DNA from: Amaranthus tricolor
Taxonomy: Eukaryota > Streptophyta > Magnoliopsida > Caryophyllales > Amaranthaceae
Assembly: GCF_026212465.1 (NCBI RefSeq)
Contig: NC_080050.1
Location: 3,348,644 to 3,412,643 of the forward strand
Direction: 5' to 3'
Length of the DNA stretch: 64,000 bases
Of this stretch, positions 50,401-61,729 are shown one piece after another. Under the pieces are notes generated by a model. That model was not told the DNA's origin. It saw only the letters and a program-made list of their open reading frames with translations, and ran no database searches. Position numbers and translations under genes: made by a program. How positions within the stretch are numbered: the stretch's first letter is position 1; each line of letters starts with the position of its first letter.

Positions 50401-52806
50401 TGGAGGGAGTATTAGATTTTGACATCCTGAAACAGATCTGAGATATTTACTCTTTTTAAAGTGACTTGAGAGATACAAATTTTCTCATTGCCTTCCGAAT
50501 TTCTATTGTGAAATGGTCTTTTGTTGAACTGTTGTTTGTACTATGCTTTCAGTTGGAAAAGGAGGCGCAAGTTAAAGGTGTCCCTATAGGGCAAGCAATT
50601 GACATAGAAATTCCTCCTCCACGCCCTAAAAGGAAACCAAGCAATCCTTATCCTCGGAAGACTGATGCTATAAGTTCCCCAAATACGCAGGTCCGAGCAA
50701 AAGATCCTGCTCCTACTGTAGACCATGTTATGGATTTAGCAAAAGAGCAACTTCTTGAGGTTTGCTTAATCCGAATCTCTTCTGTCATGATATGCTAGTT
50801 CTATATTTATATGTGTCGCGTAGCGTACTAGAAATTATTGTTAATCTTCAGAAACCTGTTGGTGATGTCGAGGAACCAAACCCTGAAGAAACGGATGGAA
50901 GCGATAAGTGTACTGAAGCCTTGTCACTTTTTCAAGAAGCACCATCTGCCCTGCGAGCAGCTTTCAGCAAAAAACCTGCTACTGCAGTTGGATCAGCTAG
51001 AAATTTATCCGACTTTAAGGAGTTTGTGCCGACGAAGAAACCACTCGTCAACAATGAAACTAGTGAATTTAATGCTGCTGATGGACATAACAGGGATCAT
51101 AAGACCGACAAACCTGATGGTGTGGTGATGGTTCAGAATAATTCAGGTAAGTTTCTGATATCAGCTCATCCAGCATAGGGAAAACCGTTAATGCTCAAAA
51201 CAAGAATCTGATCATGTTGATCTATGCCAGAAAATGAAACAATTGCAGCTAAAACATTTCCCAGGCATGCTCCTATTCAGATTCTTGAAGGAAGTCTGGC
51301 ATCATGCAGTCAGGGTCTTTCTTCAGATGTATCATATCAAGAACCTGTATTTCATCAAATGGGGATCCCCAGCCAACCTGCATTAATCAGTAATCCAACA
51401 GCTTCTGCTACAGTAGAAAGCCAAACTAGCACGTCAAGATCCTCTAATCACCAAATGTTTCCATGTTTCCATCCTCCATTTAATCCACTCCCTAACAATC
51501 AAGAAGAGTACTCTTCATTTCAGCAGATGTCCTCAACTTTTTCAAGTATGATTGTTTCTGCTCTCCTCCAGAATCCCGCTGCTCATGCTGCAGCAAGTTT
51601 TGCAGCTTCATTTTGGCCACCCTGTGCAAATATAGAAAATCCAGTCAATTCGGCTCCAGGCAACAGTGGAGGTTTTCCACCTAGACCAATGAATAATCCA
51701 GTTCCTAGCGTGACAGCCATTGCTGCAGCCACCGTAGCAGCTGCTACTGCTTGGTGGGCAGCACATGGGATGTTTCCATTATGTGCTCCGCTACATACCG
51801 GCTTCTCTTTTCCACCTGCTTCAACGACTGCTCCCTTAGCTAATTTTGGCCAAACTCCAACTGCTAACGAAGAAAGGGAAGAGAACAGTTTTCAACATCC
51901 TGGATCACCAGTTCAGGAGCCTAAACAGGAACTCTCTGAAGCTTTGCAGCTGCAGCAGCAATCAGCATCCAAATCTCCTGCTACTTCTTCATCTGGTTCT
52001 GGCAACACTTCTAATGCAAAAGTGGATTCAGAAGTGGTAGCCAACAATGATGAAAACGTCCCTGCTGCAAGCGATGAAAAGGACACAAGCAAGGGGAAGA
52101 GCAAAAAGCAGGTGGATCGTTCATCTTGTGGTTCCAACACGCCTTCGGGTAGTGATATTGAGACTGATGCTTTGGTAAAGAATGATGACGGAAAAGAAGA
52201 AGACAAGGAACCTGATGTAAGTCGTGCTGCCAGTGAATCTGGTAACCGCCGCAATCGAATTCTTGGCAACTTGAATGATTCATGGAAGGAAGTCTCTGAG
52301 GGGGTAATTGCTTGACTTCTCTCCTTTCCTACAATGACTATTGAATCAATTAACTATCATTTGTTGAATTATTGCGATATGTTGTGTAGGGGCGCCTGGC
52401 ATTTCAAGCACTTTTCTCAAGAGATAGATTGCCTCAGAGCTTTTCACCACCACAATTTTTGAATGGTATGAGGCAAGAATTAAAAGGCTTCACCGTAGAG
52501 GATAATAGGCAAAATGCAGCGGAGAGCAATGACACGACACAGTTGGACCTCAACAGCAACACTTGGGAATCTTGCTCCAACGAACAAGTTGTAGAGAGAA
52601 ACAACAAATCAAAAGAGGAAAACCACAAAGGACTGCTGACCTTTAGTCATGACCAAGGGAAGCCAAAGACCAACAGAACAGGTTTTAAGCCTTACAAGAG
52701 GTGTCCTGTGGAGGCGAGAGAGAGCCGCGTATTAAACTCTAGTTCTCCGGAACAAGAAAAATGTTCAAAGAGATTGCGGCTTGAAGGGGAGGCGGCTTCT
52801 ATTTGA
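35472..52806 (+). CDS. LHY: LATE ELONGATED HYPOCOTYL, circadian MYB-related transcription factor (7 coding exons, 734 aa)
   Basis: Nuclear single-MYB repressor of evening clock genes. Exons: 35472-35510, 35850-35961, 36688-36749, 50553-50759, 50852-51146, 51231-52303 and 52390-52806; the sum is 2205 nt, in frame. It starts [13 protein letters not shown] and continues [19 protein letters not shown]. The MYB-like repeat spans about residues 24-70 with SHAQKFF at 63-69. It is followed by [20 protein letters not shown] and [10 protein letters not shown], diagnostic of LHY/CCA1. The long exon 51231-52303 has the Ala-rich [13 protein letters not shown] and [13 protein letters not shown] segments. 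The C-terminus contains [20 protein letters not shown] and QLDLNSN, a possible repression motif. Assigned LHY rather than CCA1 by length and these blocks. Intron 3 is about 13.8 kb because of mobile elements. It is convergent with the ATG1 gene. Confidence 0.93.
36750..39491 (+). other. LHY intron 3, left part
   Basis: Non-coding, AT-rich; nothing recognisable before the copia-derived element at 39497. Confidence 0.5.
39497..40272 (+). mobile_element. 5' LTR of an internally deleted copia element
   Basis: Begins TGTTGAATCGAGATCC and ends CATTCACAACA. It aligns along its length with 41617-42386, with many differences. It is preceded by ATTAT (39492-39496), which recurs after the 3' LTR at 42387-42391. 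Its short open frames encode only LTR sequence. Confidence 0.8.
40275..40286 (+). promoter_or_regulatory. primer-binding site of the deleted copia element
   Basis: TGGTATCAGAGC lies two bases after the 5' LTR and is complementary to initiator-Met tRNA. Confidence 0.8.
40349..41616 (+). pseudogene. copia gag and partial protease region
   Basis: The gag starts [20 protein letters not shown] and runs to about 40816 before the frame breaks. A zinc knuckle CX2CX4HX4C ([12 protein letters not shown]) follows at about 41035-41070. Then comes protease-region sequence, [18 protein letters not shown], at about 41360-41405, lacking the catalytic DSGA part. Integrase, reverse transcriptase and RNase H are all absent; the sequence goes straight to a purine tract and the 3' LTR. 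It is a non-autonomous derivative in LHY intron 3. Confidence 0.75.
41617..42386 (+). mobile_element. 3' LTR of the deleted copia element
   Basis: Starts TGTTGAATCAAAAGCC just after the purine-rich AAGAGGAGGAT, and ends CATTCACCATA before ATTAT. 770 bp against 776 bp for the 5' LTR. The many substitutions and indels show this insertion is older than the one at 19610. Confidence 0.8.
42784..43432 (-). mobile_element. Cassandra TRIM retrotransposon with 5S rRNA-like LTRs
   Basis: Two direct copies (42784-43044 and 43161-43432) share TGTAACACC starts and GGTATCACA ends. Read on the minus strand, each contains plant 5S rRNA-like sequence: AGAACTCCATAGTTAAG, then GGATGGGTGACCTCCTGAG. The 116-bp centre has, on minus, TAGTATCAGAG three bases after the LTR (Met-tRNA primer site) and AAATGGGGGTTAA before the other LTR (purine tract). 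CCCAA flanks both ends (42779-42783, 43433-43437). Size, lack of genes and the 5S segment are the hallmarks of Cassandra. It sits in LHY intron 3, antisense to the gene. Confidence 0.88.
43438..46980 (+). other. LHY intron 3, middle part
   Basis: No gene or defined element recognised. A short CA/TA-rich dinucleotide patch lies at about 44760-44815. Confidence 0.4.
46990..47260 (+). mobile_element. LINE (RTE/L1-like) 3' end remnant
   Basis: The plus strand decodes, across several frames, to pieces like [27 protein letters not shown] and ALVRR. These match the C-terminal [12 protein letters not shown]...EDKMRE...RWFGHV...RR region of plant non-LTR retrotransposon reverse transcriptase proteins. 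Stops and frame changes are frequent, so it is an old 5'-truncated fragment in LHY intron 3. Confidence 0.5.
47261..50169 (+). other. LHY intron 3, right part
   Basis: Non-coding sequence without a recognised element until the MITE at 50172. Confidence 0.45.
50172..50409. mobile_element. Stowaway-type MITE in LHY intron 3
   Basis: Termini CTCCCTCC and GGAGGGAG in inverted orientation, flanked by TA (50170-50171, 50410-50411). 238 bp, non-coding, about 140 bp upstream of LHY exon 4. Confidence 0.75.
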
Positions 52807-53855
52807 TGTCAAATGATGCAAGCATTTTCTGTTAAGGGAAAGCTTGGTCACAACCATCACTCCCCAGTTATCAGTTTCTTTATTTCATTTAGCTTAATTT
52901 CAGTCCTAAAAAGTTCACGAGACTTTTCGTGTTTGTACTATAAAAGACTGCATTGTTCCTTTTCGTTTCTCAGACTTCAGACACTTGCATTTTTCATGAA
53001 TAGTCGTAAAAATCATCATGCTCAAACACTTAAATCTTAAATTAAAAAATAAGTATGTTCAAAGTGTTTTCATCAGTGTGCACAAAGCATACTTCAGTCG
53101 CACTAGTCATTGGCATGGAAACCTAACTGTACAGTTCACCATCATTGGGTTATACCCATATATATTTAGTACTTCTTCATCCTTTTGCCTAGCCAACAAT
53201 CGGCAGGAATTTAAAAGTGATGGACTATATTGAAGCTCTACAAAGCAACTGTTGTAAAAAGGATGAGCGGAAATTAAGCATTCCTGTTCCATTCAATTTT
53301 CTATACATATTTTCGTATGTGAACTTTTTGAGATGAAAATGCTAAAACTTTTGATTCGAAATTGTAATGCAAAAAAGGTTATATCGACATATCTTCAATG
53401 TTTTTTATATTACCAAAATCCATCAATCGCAAATCCATTTCTCGATTGTGAGTGAAATCGTACTATTGCACCATGTTTGAAATGTTTGGTTTAACTAGAT
53501 CAAGATGCTATTTGAACGAGACATAGCTCCAAACTTGCAAGCCTCATAATCGTAATGAAATGGTAAAGCATCCATGCCATGAAACTTGAAGCGTTCGCAT
53601 GATTTGGTAAATATTTACAATCCAGATAAAGAATAGACAGTGGTATGTACATGATCTCCTATAACTAACTCTAATTAGAAAGAAGTCTGTACTTTAATTC
53701 CTTATGAGCCATCTCTCGTCTGATGTTACCAAACATCGTACGACTCCACAGCCCGACTTGTTCTTAAGGCTTCGGGAATTAAGTCAGCGGTCAGCGACCC
53801 ATTAAAATAGACCTATTGAATGTTATTCTAAGATTTTCTGTACAGTTTCTTGTAT
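52807..53855. other. convergent intergenic spacer between LHY and ATG1
   Basis: About 1.05 kb between the two stop codons. It must hold both 3' UTRs and polyadenylation sites. No further gene seen. Confidence 0.6.
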
Positions 53856-56800
53856 TTACTTGACACTGAAGCCTGGCAGCTGCTTCATAGATGGCTGTGA
53901 AATCTGTGACCGATTCAAATGATATTCTAAGCTCTTCATATATTTACGGATTCGTTGCTTACTCTCGAGATCTAATGTAAACGGAGGATTCAACGGCAAA
54001 GATGGAGCTTCAGCGACTATGAATGAGAACAGATGAAGAGCTTTGGAGTACAACGTAACGGCACTATCTCGATTTCCAACAAATTCATCCGCCTGAAACA
54101 GTGATAAATCGAACAAACATCACTTGGTATTTTCATCAACAAATTTGTAATAAATCATGAGTTACAACTTAGCCTTATCTATTTGCACATGAATAAAGGG
54201 TTTCTTCGTTTAGATTAGCCACTCCTCAATCAGATCAAATCCAAAAGTCAAACATTTCAGTACTCCAATGTCATTAAGTGACTCTCACCCCGGCGGGTTT
54301 GGGGGCTAAGAGTCCGCAATATTAACTTAGTTAGCTACAAGAAGGATGTTTCCAAACATATCAGGGTGTTTGGCAAAATAGCTTATTGAGTAATTTTAGA
54401 TTATTTTGATACTGGGTGGTCAAACCAACCAATGCTAATGTTTGGTAAATTAGCTTGTTAAAGAACAAGCTTCTCATAGCAGCGGATTCAAAAGTAGTAG
54501 TTCAAACCAGTTATTAAAATCAGCTGGTCAAATCAACCGCTATAGTCAACTATCGGCCGTTTGCCAAACAACATCATCCTAAAGTATCAACAAAAAAGGC
54601 CACTAGTCCCAATCAATAATTTAGCTTCAATTAGATGACTCTTGAGACATAAGGTATTTAGAAGCAAGTTTAAATAAAAAGCTAAAACAAGTATTAAAAA
54701 GTATAGAGATATATTTGCATACTGCTCCATCTTTCCCAGCAGCAATTGCTGTCTGAAATATGATCTCCAAAGCATCCGGCATCTCGGCAGCACCTGATGC
54801 ACAGACACAAGAAAAGGAAAAGGGGGCAAGCATTATAATTGGGAACAGTCGAGATTTCAATTCTCGCAATTATGCGAGTATAAAGTTGCACAACCACCCG
54901 AAAAAAATAAATAAAATCTTAACCATCCTACCATCGCCATCCTGTAGATACTTGGCCAGCTTCTCGGTTCCATCAAATGCATTAATAAAGCCTTGCTCAG
55001 CCCATATCAATACTGATGAAGGATTCGTGAAGTCTACGGTATCGTTTGCTTTTGAGGAAGAGCTTGCAGCTCCCTCATCCGAAACTTTATTTATCGCAGA
55101 ACTCTTGCGTGCAGCACTTTGTGCTATCCAAGAGTTGCAAATTCGTAACGCCTCCTTCCATACAGCCAAAACTACCAATTCAACTGAAAATGATTCCAGA
55201 AAGAAGCCATCATTTACCTGCAAAAATGGCCTCCGAAATCAAAAACAATTTGAATGTAAAAACACAAACCGCCACATTGGCTCCAGAATATTTTGGGTAA
55301 AAAATGAATATAGTAATTTTCAGGGCTACAAGCTTCTGTCAATCCATCGAAGCTTCCACAAGAAGAGCCCATCAGCATCCACTTAATGCCAAAAGCAGCA
55401 ACGGTTGCAAAATTGCAATTGTGGTAATGACAGCGGTAACAAGAGTGATGTGTTCATTGTGTAGTTACATGAAACGTGGAACGCAGCCAAGTTCCGTGAT
55501 CCGAAAATACCCGTCCCTAATCACCACAAAACACGACCCAAATCGCTCAAGGTGACGTCCCGGGTATAGAAGACCTTTTTTAAAAGGTTTTTGGCCTTTA
55601 TTTACAAATTAAAGAAAAAGAAAGGAGGAGAAAACGAGATGAACTAAGAAAAGTAAAAAAATTCCACTTAAAAACAATTTCTTAAAGCAAAAAAATCATT
55701 TTAATTTAATTCTGTTTTCAAATAGATTTTCTATCTACATAATGTATCTCGTACGCAATCATTCCTGAGTCAATCTAGGTAGCGTTCCTTGTTCTTGTAT
55801 CCGTTCCCCATTCCAAACCGAATGTCATTCCACGTGACAATGGTTTATTGTATTGGCAAATACTGGCTGAAAGCATGAGATATATCCCTTAAAAGGTCCA
55901 AAACGCGGTTTTTTCACACCTTTACAATGCAATAAAATATCGGTTTGTTTTGGCACCATGATGCACTTGCTAACTAAGTACAGAGTATAATAATATAAAA
56001 GGAAAGCAAACAGAATCAAGCTACAAGACATAGTTGGAGACTTGAAGTTGGAGCAGCCAGCTCACCTTCTCTCGTGCAAGATCCGAAAGGATGCCCACAT
56101 AGTGATGTATTAGTTGTAATCTTGCTGAAGGATGTAAAATAGGTAGCTCCTGTGCTTCCCTTATTACGCAAGGTGCAGAACTAGCAGCTAATGGAGTTTG
56201 TAAAACAATATCCGAGTCACCAACAAGTTTAGAAGTTGGATCCCGCATCTCGGGCATGATAGGCAACTGCTTGTCCTTATTCTTGAGCGCTAGGTCACAA
56301 GTTTTAGTAGCAGAACCTTCTTTCAAGGATTTACCAAGAGAAGACGTGAGGATTTCCATCGATGCAAAATTAGAATGAACAAGCACATATTCTGCTTCGA
56401 TAGCATCCAAAGAATAAGCAACTGAACAAAAAAGGCAAAATGGTCAATAAACCGAAATCAAGAATACTAAGGCGAGCGGGCCCCAGGAACTGACCTCGAG
56501 TTTGACTCACTAAATGCGGGCCATCCTCAACATTATGCTTAGTTTTGTAAGAAGGAACATTGGGCGTGCCTCCAGCGACATCTCTACCAGAATGCGTACT
56601 ACATTGATCCATCCCGATTTCAGTTTTCTCGTCATTCACCGAATTATCTGGTTTTACGGTCTGTTCAGATGCCTTCATTACGGCTTTATGATGTATATCG
56701 GGAAACTGATCATTGGTTAAAGACACAGATTCAACTCGAGAAACCCCAGAAGATTCTGCATTGACTGCAAACCTGTAAGTAATAAAAGGATTACACATCT

Positions 56801-59399
56801 CACAAACCAATGAACAGAAAATACCATCTTATTGTGAAATTGACTGCAGAACTACAATCACTTGAACTAAAATAAGGTTGATAATGATCACGATGTTATG
56901 AAACTAGACTGATAATATTTGAACTTTGAAACAACGGAGAGAGGAGAATTAATGATGTTAAAAGTTTAGAAAATTACCTGGGAAGCCTTAAAAACTTGTG
57001 ATTAAAGAATTCCTCAAATGTTAGCCGTTCAACTGCAAGCGCATGCCAATAGGGTAACTGTAAGCACATCTTTCCTCAGAGAGAACCAGAATTTACAAGC
57101 ACTAATGTTCCGGAGCTACCAAGTTAAAAAGTGCAAATTACTCCCTCCGTTCTTATTTGATGTTCAAATTTTTCATTTTAGGCAGTTTCATTTGTTATTC
57201 CCCTAAAGAATCTTTCTATTTATATCACATTTTTTAGCCTTAGTCACCCTAATTGTAATACTTTCAATGCTTCTAGACCCCACAAATTTTTCACTAACTT
57301 AATTTTAACATTTTTGTAATGATTATGGTCCCCAGATATTTCCTAATAACTTTATTTTAACATTTTTTAATGTTTGTGGTATCTGTTTTTTTTTTCCAAT
57401 TACTTTAATTTGTATATTTTTTTGCTTATGATTTCCCACTTTTTATTTATCAACTTTATTATTCAATAAAATAATATCTCTACCATCTAAAAGATTTAAC
57501 TTTACTTAATTCATGTGAACATTCCTCAAGAGAACATCAAATAGGAGCGGAAGGAGTACTAAAATAGCTAGAAGCAAATCGTAAAGTGCATGATAATCTT
57601 AAACTAAAACATCGAGACTTTTCCAACACAAGTAGACACACAGGTAAGAAAGTATAGCTCAGTAAAAAAATTGTATGAGTGGACAATCCAAAATGGACTC
57701 TTCTTCTATATTCCTCGTTCCATAGCCAAAACCTCCATGACATTTTCGTACAATAAAAAGGTTAAAAGGATTACACTAAGGGCTAGTCTTTCGAGAATTA
57801 AAATGTAACATCATACCAAAATATAGAGAAGTTTGATATCCATCTGTCCTCACAAGGCATAGGACTATGAAAACAAATCTTAAAACAAATATCAAAAAAC
57901 ATCCAAAAGAAATTGCCACACAATGTATTGTGAATTTCAACTTATTTTCTTATACAAAATATGCAAGTTCTTTTCAACTTATTTTCAAGTCGGTTCTCAA
58001 ATAAGTTCACCTTACAGCTTAGTTCAGTCGAAGAGACATTATTTTAAAATTTTCTAATAAATCTCAAGGACTAAAATATTCTATATAGAACCAAAAAAAT
58101 GATAGAAAGAGCTTCAACAATTAGATTGATTTTTATAAAGGTACCTGGGTTTCGACGCAAAAGACTTCTACAAAACTCCACAAAATCATGTTGTAATACC
58201 GGCAGCGCACCCTCAGGGAAACGCAGCTCTGTGGATGTCAAAACATTCTGAAAAAGCTGTACGTAACAGAAAATTCCAAATCAATTTTTTTGTACAGGAA
58301 ACTATTGTATTCAGAAAAACAAATGTCGTAGAATAATGTAAACCTAAGCCTATATAAAGAAATACAGAGTAATATTACCTGATGCTGAGTATTTCCATCA
58401 AATGGTGGTTTCCCAATCACCAACTGATAACATATTGCTCCAACGCTCCATAAATCCGCCTGGAAAAACCAATTAATTACATCAATTGTAGATATACATA
58501 TGAATGCTCAACCTTAAGATCCGTTAGAATTACTTGCTTACTTTTGCATCATACTTCTGGTTCTGAATTATCTCAGGAGCCATGTACAATGGTGAACCAC
58601 AAAGCGTATCGGCCAAGCTTTGAGGAGTCAAGTATCTACAAGACAAAGCATTTCTTTGAAATTAGTGAATCAGAAACACTGCCAAGCTATGTAGACAAAA
58701 TTCCACAAATTATCTGTCCAGGCACTGCCTACTATAATAGCTTAGCAAAATATATGCCATTTTCTCCTGAACCAAAACCCTAGCCTCCCTCTTTTCTCTA
58801 TCCTTTTTTCTCTCAAAAGGGCAGGGCAACAATAAAATGATACAATACAAGTTAAAATAATATTAGAATCAAAATACTAGTAGCACCAATAACAAAAATA
58901 AAAAAAATATATATATAAAAAAAATAAAAAATTAAAAGAGTTATGCATTAAAAATCTATTGATCATCTTCAAAAATAAATCTCTTGATCAAATTCAATGG
59001 GTAACAGTGTAAGCTCAAAATCTTTATCTTTTTTAGTGAAAGGTAGCAACCAAGGTAGAAATAGTAAACTTAGCGCCTAGCGGCTAGCTCTGTAGTGATG
59101 AAAATGAATTCCTCTAAGGAATTGCTAGAGATATAAATATCGAGCGGTACGGTTCATAAATTGTGATGAGCAAAAAAATACAAACAAAACATACGTATGT
59201 ATGTCAAAAAAGAGGAAGTAAGAACACATCAAAAGCCCTACAAAAAACAATCAACAAATAGCTTATCCTTGAAGATGCAAAATAAATGCTTCTAAAAGCT
59301 AATTGAGTCATTACAAACATCTTACCTAGCAAAGCCAAAGTCACCAATCTTTAGCATTGGAGTCACCTCTTTACTAGATAACAATAGGTTCTGCAAGTA

Positions 59400-59436
<37 letters not shown>

Positions 59437-61729
59437 CTAATTTCAGAATCGGAGCAATTCCATATTCATATACTATCACAACATTCCAATACATAAAAAG
59501 AATGTATTTTACATTTATATGTTACCTGAGGTTTTAAATCTCTATGAATAAGATTGTTGTCACGAAGCACTTGCAATCCTACAGCTGAAAAGACAACAAG
59601 ACTTTTGAAATGAGAGGAAGAAGGAAAACTTTAACCATGGCTCTTCAAATCAACATGTTTCAGTGCAATGTAAACAAGATCATAAGTGTGTTCATTACCA
59701 CAAGTGAATCTTGCATAACACATGCGTACAATGAATTTAGTTAGTACTTAGTAGTTACTCCTATATGAATAAGCAATAACTTCAAAAAGGAAACGTTAAC
59801 GAGAAAGTATGAAATATACTTCAATATAGGTAAATTAATCAAGAGATATGAGAGGAGTCGAATCAAACTCCCACTTCCATCATCTCCTCCAAATTGGTTC
59901 TTGTCTTTCTCCCCAAAGTTTCTCCTTACCACATGAAGAGAAAGCAAAGGAGATATCTCACAACAACAATGTCAAAATCTTAATCCCAACATACAAGGTT
60001 GGCTATAGAAAACAAAAACAAAACATGAGAGATCGTTGTAACAAAGATTATATTTATTCGACTCTATCTATAATTGATCTACAACTAAAAAAGTTAGTTT
60101 TAAGGATCATCCACATATATTTTCTTCCTCAATTCATTCAAATCTATCATCATAAAATCCAAATTCTTCATGTCAATAACTTACTCCTTTTATCTATCTA
60201 GGTCCTCTTGGGCCTACTTCAAATCTTCTTAAAGATCCAATATTCCACTTTTCAACTGTACATTTCCAATCCCTTTGCATATAACAAAACAAAAATAAAG
60301 GGCACATGTCAATTTGGATCAAATATTATGATATTCCATTTCCAAATGGTGACCCTGTATAATAAACATTTCTCTATGAGGAAACAAGATTTGTAAATTC
60401 AAATGGTGACCTTTAACTTTATAATATTTGGTGACCTTTTTGAAAATAAGAAATCTTATTTTGCTTCAAAAAAATCCTTTTAATCAAAAAATAAATCTAA
60501 AATTTAAAAACCTCTTTCCCCACCATTTCCAACATCATAGTGCAAATATACAGTATCGGTCACGGTTGCGGTAGCAATCACAAAATGTCTTTAGCATATG
60601 GTTTTGCCGTTGTCGCCGCTTATATTTAGTTGAACCTGCAAAATAGTCATCCTTCTCCTTAAACATGCCCCGATTTTCCATAATCCACAGCCACTAGAAT
60701 CACTGTGGTGACCCTTCCCCACCATTCCTTCATTACGGATCACCCCTCCCCCATTAATAATACCTCCCTCACAGCCTTAGCACGGGATTTGATACGCAGA
60801 CTTCAGCGGGTATAACTGTATATGCAGATTAAGGGTCGTCATTCAAATTCCCAAACTCTCATTATCTAGGTCATCATATGGTGCATCCCTCAAAAATAGG
60901 TAAGATACTCCAAAAAATTGCAGAAAACACCAAATTGAGTCTGGTTTTTCAATTTCATGTCTATATTGAATAAAACTGTTCATACCATCAATCTTAATTA
61001 CCACTGCTTTCCAATTCTAAATCATAAGATATACCTAATCATCCCGATCAAATTTTCAGTCCAAAGATCATCATAATTCACAGCAATTAAGCAACTACTG
61101 AAGACAAATCAATAGTTATAAACCACAACATAATTCAATTTCCCTAATTAAACCATACACTGGCCCACTTCCTTAAATTATTAATACTACACAGAACAAT
61201 CATCAATGATCAAAATATTAAAAATTAATTCACAAAAAAATAATAAAAAAAAAGATGAATACCAAGTTGCTTAATGAAATGCCTAGCAACATCTTCTGAT
61301 ACTCTTCCATGTCTATGAATGTATGCTCCAAGGTCCCCACCATCACAATACTCCAACACAAGATAAATCCTTTCTTCTGTCTACAAAACCAAAAACCCAT
61401 AAATATTTACTAAAATCCCATAAAATTTATCACAATACTAAACCAAATAAACATAAATTAAATAAAAATATTGACAAATAAACATTAAAAAAAAAAAAAA
61501 CAACCTCAATTGCTTCAAAAAGGCGAATTATATTAGGATGACTAATATTACTAAGAATAGAAATCTCCTTCCTTAAATTATCGTTAAAATTCTTCTTATC
61601 AATCTCTTTGATAGCAAATTCAGTACCCAAAACCCGATGCTTTGACTTCCAAACCACTGCAAATGAACCCGACCCGATTTTAGGCCCGATTATATAATCA
61701 CCCACCGTACGACACCCAGATTTTTCCAT
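53856..61729 (-). CDS. ATG1: ATG1-type serine/threonine kinase, autophagy initiation (13 exons, 678 aa)
   Basis: Plant ATG1 kinase works with ATG13 to start autophagosome formation. Exons: 61729-61505, 61380-61263, 59584-59526, 59390-59326, 58635-58542, 58459-58379, 58256-58145, 57032-56978, 56772-56495, 56421-56066, 55217-54932, 54793-54723 and 54092-53856; the sum is 2037 nt, in frame. Kinase features: glycine loop [10 protein letters not shown] (18-27), Lys41 in [13 protein letters not shown] (128-135), DFGFA (151-155), [10 protein letters not shown] (168-177) and ADLWSVGA. A Ser/Thr-rich linker (about 285-470) leads to a C-terminal MIT-like helical region with [31 protein letters not shown] and [13 protein letters not shown]1 rather than a SnRK because of the [18 protein letters not shown] stretch and the C-terminal region. 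The a/b/c subtype cannot be settled here. Confidence 0.92.
57141..57556. mobile_element. Stowaway-type MITE in ATG1 intron 7
   Basis: Ends CTCCCTCCGTTCTTATTTGA and, inverted, CAAATAGGAGCGGAAGGAG, with TA at 57139-57140 and 57557-57558. 416 bp. The internal sequence resembles the MITE at 18043-18455. Confidence 0.75.
59401..59432 (+). repeat. 32-bp A homopolymer at the ATG1 exon 4 acceptor
   Basis: On the transcribed (minus) strand this is a T run ending about 10 nt before the exon 4 acceptor TGCAG/AACC, so it doubles as the polypyrimidine tract of intron 3. Confidence 0.9.

Noticed and set aside
51913..52283. Antisense frames of 118 and 90 codons
   Set aside because: Mirror frames of the long LHY exon.
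54587..55555. Several frames overlapping the ATG1 3' exons on both strands
   Set aside because: Only the minus-strand frames with matching splice sites continue the ATG1 protein; the others are shadows.
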